This document shows positions 7,131 through 10,292 of a stretch of DNA of 10,292 bases, one piece after another (within the stretch, counting starts at the first letter, position 1; each line of letters begins with the position of its first letter). The notes beneath the pieces are model-generated. The model worked only from the letters and a program-made list of their open reading frames with translations, did no database searches and was not told the DNA's origin. Both the position numbers and the translations under genes were made by a program. The stretch covers positions 1 to 10,292 of the forward strand of contig JAODBN010000317.1 of assembly GCA_025463965.1 (NCBI GenBank), read 5' to 3'. The DNA is from Acidimicrobiaceae bacterium (GTDB taxonomy: Bacteria; Actinomycetota; Acidimicrobiia; Acidimicrobiales; Bog-793).

Positions 7131-7747
7131 GGCAGGTTCGGCGCCTGACGGGCGTTCTCGATCACCGCGTCGATGAAGCCGTAGTCCCTGGCCTCCTCGG
7201 CGGTGAACCAGCGGTCACGGTCGGAGTCCGCCTCGATGCGCTCCACCGGCTGGCCGGTGTGCTCGGCGATCCGCTCGGCCATCATCCGCTTGAGGTAGAC
7301 GATCTGCTCAGCCTGGATGGCGATGTCCGCGGCCTGTCCCTGCATCTGGCCGGAAGGCTGGTGCATCAAGATCCGCGAGTGCGGAAGGGCGTAGCGCTTG
7401 CCGGGTGCCCCGGCACAGAGCAGGAACTGCCCCATCGAGGCAGCGAGCCCGAGACAGATGGTGGAGACGTCGCAACGGACGTACTGCATCGTGTCGTAGA
7501 TAGCGAGGCCGTCAGTGACCGAGCCACCAGGCGAGTTGATGTAGAGGGCGATGTCGCGCTCACGGTCCTCTGCCTCGAGCAGAAGCAGCTGGGCGCAGAT
7601 GCTGTTGGCCGAGTTCTGGTCGACCTGGGTGCCGAGGAAGACGATGCGCTCGCGCAGCAGCCGCTGGAAGAGCTCGGCACCGGCGTCCCCAGGCGCGGCC
7701 AAGCTCTGGACCAGCGCGGGATCGGGAAGGGCGATCTGTCCGTTCAT
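7127..7747 (-). CDS. clpP: ATP-dependent Clp protease proteolytic subunit ClpP, 206 aa
   Basis: This serine protease forms the double-heptamer chamber that degrades proteins fed in by Clp ATPases (ClpX, ClpC) in the cytoplasm. The catalytic triad is complete: Ser104 in GLAASMGQ, His129 in LMHQPSG, and Asp178 in SDRDRWF. All three are offset by +7 from the E. coli mature numbering 97/122/171. Other family marks are YINSPGGSVTDGLAIYDTM (oxyanion strand), the QGQAADIAIQAEQI handle helix, and FTAEEARDYGFIDAVI near the end. Length is normal. The N-terminus carries ~25 extra residues before the core (RLLRERIVFLG), as in many actinobacterial ClpPs. The start codon has only a weak upstream GAGG, very close to ATG. 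No second clpP, clpX or tig lies beside it: a propeller gene converges on its 3' end and tRNA-Leu lies upstream, on the opposite strand. So it may be a solitary or additional ClpP copy. I did not find a convincing ClgR-type operator. Confidence 0.96.
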   Translation of the reverse strand: MNGQIALPDPALVQSLAAPGDAGAELFQRLLRERIVFLGTQVDQNSANSICAQLLLLEAEDRERDIALYINSPGGSVTDGLAIYDTMQYVRCDVSTICLGLAASMGQFLLCAGAPGKRYALPHSRILMHQPSGQMQGQAADIAIQAEQIVYLKRMMAERIAEHTGQPVERIEADSDRDRWFTAEEARDYGFIDAVIENARQAPNLP

Positions 7748-7863
7748 GGCCTCAGGCTATCCGCCCGGAGAGCCCTCCCCGGCGGCCCGCTCTTCCTGGT
7801 CAAAGCCCCGTCGCGCGGCTCCCGGCTTCCGGTCTACCTGCTCGGTAGGCTTCTGACCGCCGC

Positions 7864-7945
7864 GCGGGCGTGGCGGAACTGGCAGACGCGCCGGGTTTAG
7901 GTCCCGGTCCCTTCGGGGGTGGAGGTTCGAGTCCTCTCGCCCGCA
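7864..7945 (+). tRNA. tRNA-Leu, anticodon UAG
   Basis: It folds as a class II tRNA of 82 nt. The acceptor stem is GCGGGCG (7864-7870) with CGCCCGC (7938-7944), discriminator A7945. The anticodon stem is CCGGG (7891-7895) with CCCGG (7903-7907) around loop TTTAGGT, giving anticodon TAG at 7898-7900. There is a long variable arm (CCC-TTC-GGGGG type), and the T stem is GGAGG with CCTCT around TTCGAGT. The long variable arm plus the TAG anticodon identify leucine (reads CUA/CUN). The 3' CCA is not encoded; the sequence continues CAC. The last 14 bases of this region recur at 9049-9062. Confidence 0.96.
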
Positions 7946-7947
7946 CA
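7934..7947 (+). repeat. direct repeat copy 1 at the tRNA-Leu 3' end (possible attL-type core)
   Basis: CTCTCGCCCGCACA covers the end of the T arm, the 3' strand of the acceptor stem, the discriminator and two bases beyond. An identical 14-mer in the same orientation lies at 9049-9062. The 3' end of a tRNA gene is the classical target of tyrosine-recombinase integrases, and such integration leaves exactly this kind of duplication. Confidence 0.5.
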
Positions 7948-7953
7948 CTGTGC

Positions 7954-7974
7954 TGTCCCAGGACATCGCGGACA
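7954..7974. repeat. left terminal inverted repeat of the IS481-like element
   Basis: It reads TGTCCCAGGACATCGCGGAC plus a final A. It matches the complement of 8371-8391 at 19 of 21 positions. Confidence 0.8.
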
Positions 7975-7992
7975 GACGAAGCCGCGGACACC

Positions 7993-8024
7993 ACCTCCCT
8001 TAGGTCTTCGGGCCTAAGGGAGGT
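7993..8024. terminator. strong stem-loop, candidate bidirectional terminator
   Basis: ACCTCCCTTAGGTC (7993-8006) pairs with GGCCTAAGGGAGGT (8011-8024) over 14 bp with one G-U pair, closed by a TTCG tetraloop. It spans the stop codon of the transposase remnant (complement of 8014-8016) and starts 48 nt after the tRNA-Leu 3' end. It could end transcripts from either side. No T-run follows on either strand, so classical intrinsic termination is uncertain, though high-GC actinobacteria often use such hairpins. Confidence 0.55.
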
Positions 8025-8361
8025 AGTCCCGTGTGGTTCGAGCGTGAGGTGTCGGAGGAGCTCTCCCTCTTCGCTCAGCACCCGAATGTCGAGATCGGCG
8101 AGGAGGACGATGACCCGCCGTCCGCAATGGGCCCGACCGAGGTCTCCGGGGGGAGCTTCATCCCGTGGCGCAAGGCGAAGACCCCGGTCTTGTCGAGCCT
8201 GTCGTGGGGCCCGACGCGTCGTAGCCGCCGACTCGGAACAGGGCCACCTGCTTGGCCACCCATGACTTCGACATGTCGAGCGCTGAGGGCCACCGCTCGC
8301 ACGGACCGGCCCTGGATGAGGACAGAATCAACGGCCTAGCGGGCACGAGGTCGGACACCAC
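8014..8361 (-). pseudogene. IS481-family transposase remnant lacking the DDE core
   Basis: Reading from a GTG at 8361, the minus strand gives an N-terminal helix-turn-helix segment, ALDMSKSWVAKQVALFRVGGYDA. The preceding GRSVRAVA helix lies in a different frame, which shows small indels. Immediately after GGYDA, near 8210-8222, the frame changes to HDRLDKTGVFALRHG, and later VIVLLADLDIRVLSEEGELL then RHLTLEP. These are the C-terminal landmarks of IS481-type transposases, which normally follow the integrase core. A last shift gives RDYLP and stop at 8014-8016. The catalytic DDE region between the HTH and the C-terminal domain is absent, so no active transposase can be made. The identification rests on recalled family motifs and agrees with the terminal inverted repeats around it. 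Confidence 0.75.
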
Positions 8362-8370
8362 CTGAACAGG

Positions 8371-8391
8371 TGTCCACGATGTCCTGGGGCA
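8371..8391. repeat. right terminal inverted repeat of the IS481-like element
   Basis: On the + strand it begins TGTCCACGATGTCCTGGGGC and ends with A. Its complement matches 7954-7974 with two mismatches. Just inside it, GGACACCACCTGAACAGGTG and its surroundings form an additional imperfect palindrome. Confidence 0.8.
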
Positions 8392-8601
8392 TGGTGGCCA
8401 CTAAGAGTGTGCGCGGATAGGCGGATAGGCGGAGAGACGCTCGGGCGCGCCGGAGCCCGTGGAGTGTGCCGAACGCCGTGATCAGCACCGACCTTGGACG
8501 TGACCCGAAGACACTCACGCACGCGCGTAGCCAGATGCAGCCCGGACGCGAATTGGGGGGCCCGAAGGCCCCCGATTCATCTCTACGGCTAACTACATCT
8601 C
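8392..8601. other. noncoding accessory stretch between the IS remnant and the small secreted gene
   Basis: No frame here looks protein-like on either strand. It contains three 8-bp units, GCGGATAG, GCGGATAG and GCGGAGAG, at 8413-8436, and a hairpin listed separately. It may be decayed mobile DNA; nothing recognisable remains. Confidence 0.5.
8556..8573 (-). terminator. hairpin terminator candidate for the small secreted peptide gene
   Basis: On the minus strand GGGGGCC (8573-8567) and GGCCCCC (8562-8556) form a 7-bp GC stem closed by a TTCG tetraloop. It lies about 28 nt downstream of the stop codon at 8602-8604. Only a short AATT follows instead of a U-run. Confidence 0.5.
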
Positions 8602-8838
8602 CTACCGACCGCCGCAGTCCGTCGATGACGCAAGAGCGACGAAGTCGGGCGCACCCGAGTGAGGCATCGTCGCGAAAAACGCAATGTCGTGATTGGCGAC
8701 GGCTTCAACCGCCGTGCAGTTGGCTTGAGGAGAAAGCTGGGCGGATGCTGGAACAGCACCGGCAAGCACCGACAAGCCAATCCCCAACGGAACAGCGGCG
8801 ACAGCAATAGCGAACCTGCCAATACGCATTCTTGTCAT
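8602..8838 (-). CDS. small secreted peptide, 78 aa, function unknown
   Basis: It has a clear signal peptide: MTRMRIGR, then the hydrophobic core FAIAVAAVPLGIGLSVLAGAV, and a textbook PASA-Q cleavage site. That leaves a mature peptide of about 45 residues beginning QLSPQANCTAVEAV. The mature part has two cysteines, one near each end (ANC and TDCGGR), which could form one disulfide, and no other motif I know. Two ATGs stand in tandem at 8841 and 8838. I chose 8838 because the strong AAGGAG (complement of 8845-8850) is 6 nt from it but only 3 nt from the first. A hairpin follows the stop. It sits alone inside the 1.1-kb segment between the two tRNA-end repeats. It could be a conserved small actinobacterial exported protein, a C-terminally truncated larger protein, or a young gene. 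The strong ribosome site, signal peptide and terminator-like hairpin argue that it is expressed. Confidence 0.7.
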   Translation of the reverse strand: MTRMRIGRFAIAVAAVPLGIGLSVLAGAVPASAQLSPQANCTAVEAVANHDIAFFATMPHSGAPDFVALASSTDCGGR

Positions 8839-9048
8839 CATTTTCTCCTTGATTCTTCTCGCTTTTCCCGATCAGGAAGACCACTCAGCCCTTCTACAGG
8901 CTGGTTCTGTAGCCATACAAGAGTCAGTTCGGTTACACAGGACGGTGAGGTCTGATACCGACGCCTACAGGGATTCAAAGCACCGGTGCCGCCAGATCGA
9001 CCACCCGAGCCACCTGTCCGCGGGTCCTCTTAGTCATGGAACAGGACA

Positions 9049-9062
9049 CTCTCGCCCGCACA
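9049..9062 (+). repeat. direct repeat copy 2 of the tRNA-Leu 3' end (possible attR-type core)
   Basis: CTCTCGCCCGCACA is identical to 7934-7947 and lies 1,115 bp downstream in the same orientation. No tRNA body precedes it here: the five bases before it are GGACA, not a T arm. No integrase gene lies between the copies. If it is an attachment-site scar, the element has lost its recombinase. Confidence 0.5.
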
Positions 9063-9089
9063 AACTTTTCGGTCCCTTGTCCGGGGGGC

Positions 9090-9109
9090 CTCGACTGGTC
9101 GAGCAGTCG
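9090..9109. terminator. overlapping palindromes downstream of the response regulator gene
   Basis: CTCGAC-TG-GTCGAG (9090-9103) and CGACTG-N6-CAGTCG (9092-9109) are two mutually exclusive hairpins about 25-40 nt after the response regulator stop. No U-run follows on the minus strand. This is a weak terminator candidate. Confidence 0.3.
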
Positions 9110-9131
9110 CACTGGGGTTCGGCCGACCGCC

Positions 9132-9797
9132 TCAGCCGAGACCTGGCGTCACCAAGCCGGTCTCATAGGCGATGACGACCAGCTGCGCCCGATCGCGGAC
9201 ATGGAGCTTCACCATGGCTCGATTGACGTGGGTCTTGGCAGTCAATGGGCTCATGTAGAGGGTTGCGGCGATCTCGTCGTTGGTCCTGCCGCCCGCCACA
9301 AGGGTGAGGACCTCGCGCTCTCGCTCCGTCAACACCGAGAGGGTGACAGAGTCGATGGGTCTGGCCCTACCGCGACCGGCGATGTTGGCGATCAGCCGGC
9401 GGGTCACGCTGGGCGACAGGAGTGCTTCCCCCCGAGCGACCACGCGGACCGCGTTGATCAGGTCCTCCGGCTCGGTGTCCTTCACCAGGAACCCGCTCGC
9501 CCCCGCACGGAGGGCTTCGAAGACGTACTCGTCGGCCTCGAACGTGGTGAGGACAAGGACCCGAAGCTCTCCAAGTGCCGGGTCGGCGGCGATGCGGCGG
9601 GTCGCCTCGAGTCCGTCGACCCCGGGCATGCGAAGGTCCATGAGAACGACATCGGCGGCCGTGTCATGGGCTAGGTCGATCACCGCCTGTCCATCGCCGG
9701 CCTCCCCCACCACCTCGATGTCGGCAGCCGACTCGAGAAGCACCCGGAACCCGGCGCGCACGAGCGCCTGATCGTCGGCGAGGATCACCCGGGTCAT
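9132..9797 (-). CDS. NarL/FixJ-family (LuxR-type HTH) response regulator, 221 aa
   Basis: This is a two-domain transcription factor. The receiver domain (residues 1-~120) has the acidic pair D8/D9 in ILADDQ, the phosphoacceptor D54 in VVLMDLRMPGVDG, the switch T84 in LVLTTFEADEYV, and the conserved K106 in GFLVKD. The C-terminal LuxR-type helix-turn-helix is LTEREREVLTLVAGGRTNDE onward (about residues 153-215), with the recognition region SPLTAKTHVNRAMVKLHVRDR. Phosphorylation by the adjacent kinase should promote DNA binding. Its ATG overlaps the kinase stop (ATGA at 9794-9797), so the pair is translationally coupled. Length is normal and all key residues are present. Target genes cannot be inferred: nothing nearby shows an obvious operator, and the accessory segment lies just downstream. 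Confidence 0.96.
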   Translation of the reverse strand: MTRVILADDQALVRAGFRVLLESAADIEVVGEAGDGQAVIDLAHDTAADVVLMDLRMPGVDGLEATRRIAADPALGELRVLVLTTFEADEYVFEALRAGASGFLVKDTEPEDLINAVRVVARGEALLSPSVTRRLIANIAGRGRARPIDSVTLSVLTEREREVLTLVAGGRTNDEIAATLYMSPLTAKTHVNRAMVKLHVRDRAQLVVIAYETGLVTPGLG

Positions 9798-10292
9798 GTG
9801 GCGAGAAGCTCCGTGGGACCGGACGAGTCGGGGTCGGACACGGCCAGGGTCAAAGGCAGCTCCGCGTGCACGCCGAAGCCCCCTTGCTCACGCGGGCCCG
9901 CCCGCAGGACGCCCCCGAGGATGCGGGCTCGCTCCTTCATTCCCAGGAGTCCGCTGCCGGCGCCGTCCACGAACCGGTCCTGGCCGCTTGGGCCGTCGTT
10001 GACCACATCGACGACGAGCATCTCGCCGCGAGCCGAGATGGTGACCTCGGCGGTCGAATCGCGGGCGTGGCGGATGACGTTCGTGAGCGACTCCTGCACG
10101 ATCCGGTAGGCGCCGAGCGCCGCCCCGGGCGACGCGCCGACGAGATTCGCCTCCCAGCGCAACCGGGTGGCGACGCCGGCGGCGCTCGTGGCGTCCGCCA
10201 GGGCCTGAAAGGCATCGCCGTCGGGCAGCGGGACCGCTGGCTCGTCCTCGTCGACCTGGCGCAGCACGTCGAGGATCGATCGCAGCTCTCGG
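9794..10292 (-). CDS. sensor histidine kinase (HPK7/NarX-type), C-terminal part, 5' end outside window
   Basis: The frame is open to the right edge. Before the internal GTG at 10267 the codons read RELRSILD, which fits the end of the HisKA_3 dimerisation helix after the phosphorylated histidine, so the start and the H-box lie outside. Visible are a linker with an Asp/Glu-rich patch (VDEDEP), then the HATPase_c domain: N-box AYRIVQESLTNVIRHA, D/G1-like VVDVVNDGPSG, and G2 region GAGSGLLGMKERARILGG. The G1 motif reads NDGP rather than the common DDG, a usual variation in this family. It phosphorylates the coupled response regulator. The sensing domain is not in the window, so the signal is unknown. 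The last ~20 residues (AVSDPDSSGPTELLAT) are a short polar tail. Confidence 0.92.
   Translation of the reverse strand, partial: RELRSILDVLRQVDEDEPAVPLPDGDAFQALADATSAAGVATRLRWEANLVGASPGAALGAYRIVQESLTNVIRHARDSTAEVTISARGEMLVVDVVNDGPSGQDRFVDGAGSGLLGMKERARILGGVLRAGPREQGGFGVHAELPLTLAVSDPDSSGPTELLAT

Larger units (their letters stand above)
7954..8391 (-). mobile_element. internally deleted IS481-family insertion sequence (MITE-like), 438 bp
   Basis: It is bounded by 21-bp terminal inverted repeats at 7954-7974 and 8371-8391 that agree at 19 positions and share the core CCCAGGACATCG (one end) and CCCAGGACATCGT (other end, complement). Inside, on the minus strand, lie the helix-turn-helix start and the C-terminal domain of an IS481-type transposase with the DDE catalytic core missing. 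A full-length relative would be about 1.2-1.3 kb, so roughly 800 bp has been lost. No convincing target-site duplication is visible in the flanks. With intact ends it could in principle be moved only by a transposase supplied in trans. The left end starts 9 bp after the tRNA-Leu 3' end. Confidence 0.8.
8839..9131. other. intergenic region upstream of the small peptide gene
   Basis: It holds the AAGGAG ribosome site of the small peptide gene (8845-8850, minus strand), the second tRNA-end repeat (9049-9062), and overlapping palindromes at 9090-9109. No clear -35/-10 promoter could be assigned. On the minus strand, 9037 back to about 8975 could encode a 20-residue peptide, MTKRTRGQVARVVDLAAPVL, with no known match; I do not call it a gene. 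Confidence 0.5.

Noticed and set aside
7834..7848. CTACC-N5-GGTAG inverted repeat between clpP and tRNA-Leu as an operator
   Set aside because: Five-base arms are too short in GC-rich DNA, and it does not match a Clp regulator site I can recall with confidence.
6239..7900. 553-codon plus-strand open frame running across clpP
   Set aside because: It overlaps propeller B, clpP and the start of tRNA-Leu in other frames, and its product has no recognisable fold.
8974..9060. Second transposon end or transposase start (GAGAGTGTCCTGTTCCATGA on the minus strand, then MTKRTRGQV)
   Set aside because: The phrase recalls IS ends, but no matching inverted repeat or transposase sequence was found, and the frame stops after 20 codons.
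8849..9175. 108-codon plus-strand open frame over the region upstream of the small peptide gene
   Set aside because: The composition is random and histidine/serine-rich, there is no ribosome site, and it runs into the response regulator on the other strand.

Overview
The window is GC-rich throughout. It codes densely on both strands with frequent GTG starts, ATGA stop/start overlaps and NarL-type two-component genes, which suggests a high-GC Actinomycetota chromosome. An Acidimicrobiia-like lineage is a guess; no marker here fixes the genus.

Layout. (1) 1-3185 is a glycosyltransferase block. A GT-B enzyme enters from the left edge on the + strand and ends in a 15-bp tandem repeat. It converges on a two-gene minus-strand operon: a full-length GT4-type enzyme, then a stand-alone N-terminal-half GT-like protein joined by an ATGA overlap. 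(2) 3186-3538 is a divergent intergenic region with an AT-rich pocket and a potentially folded 5' leader. (3) 3539-7130 holds two tandem, clearly paralogous, secreted beta-propeller (FG-GAP/PQQ-like) proteins with six cysteines at matching places. (4) 7127-7747 is a single clpP on the minus strand, overlapping the second propeller gene by 4 bp. (5) 7864-7945 is tRNA-Leu(UAG). (6) 7946-9131 is an accessory-looking stretch. It contains a 438-bp internally deleted IS481-family element with terminal inverted repeats, a small secreted peptide gene, and, at 9049-9062, a 14-bp copy of the tRNA-Leu 3' end that could be an attachment-site scar. (7) 9132-10292 is a NarL/FixJ response regulator translationally coupled to a histidine kinase that runs off the right edge.

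How the parts may fit together. The glycosyltransferases and the exported propeller proteins look like cell-surface functions: glycan or exopolysaccharide assembly next to secreted surface or binding proteins. A direct link is inferred only from proximity. ClpP and the two-component pair are housekeeping or regulatory genes with no visible connection to that block. The tRNA-proximal 1.1 kb looks like the remains of an integration event, later reshaped by an IS element. The strongest candidates for new biology are the six-cysteine tandem propeller pair and the decayed insertion at tRNA-Leu. I did not find a clear multi-gene defence or biosynthetic system.
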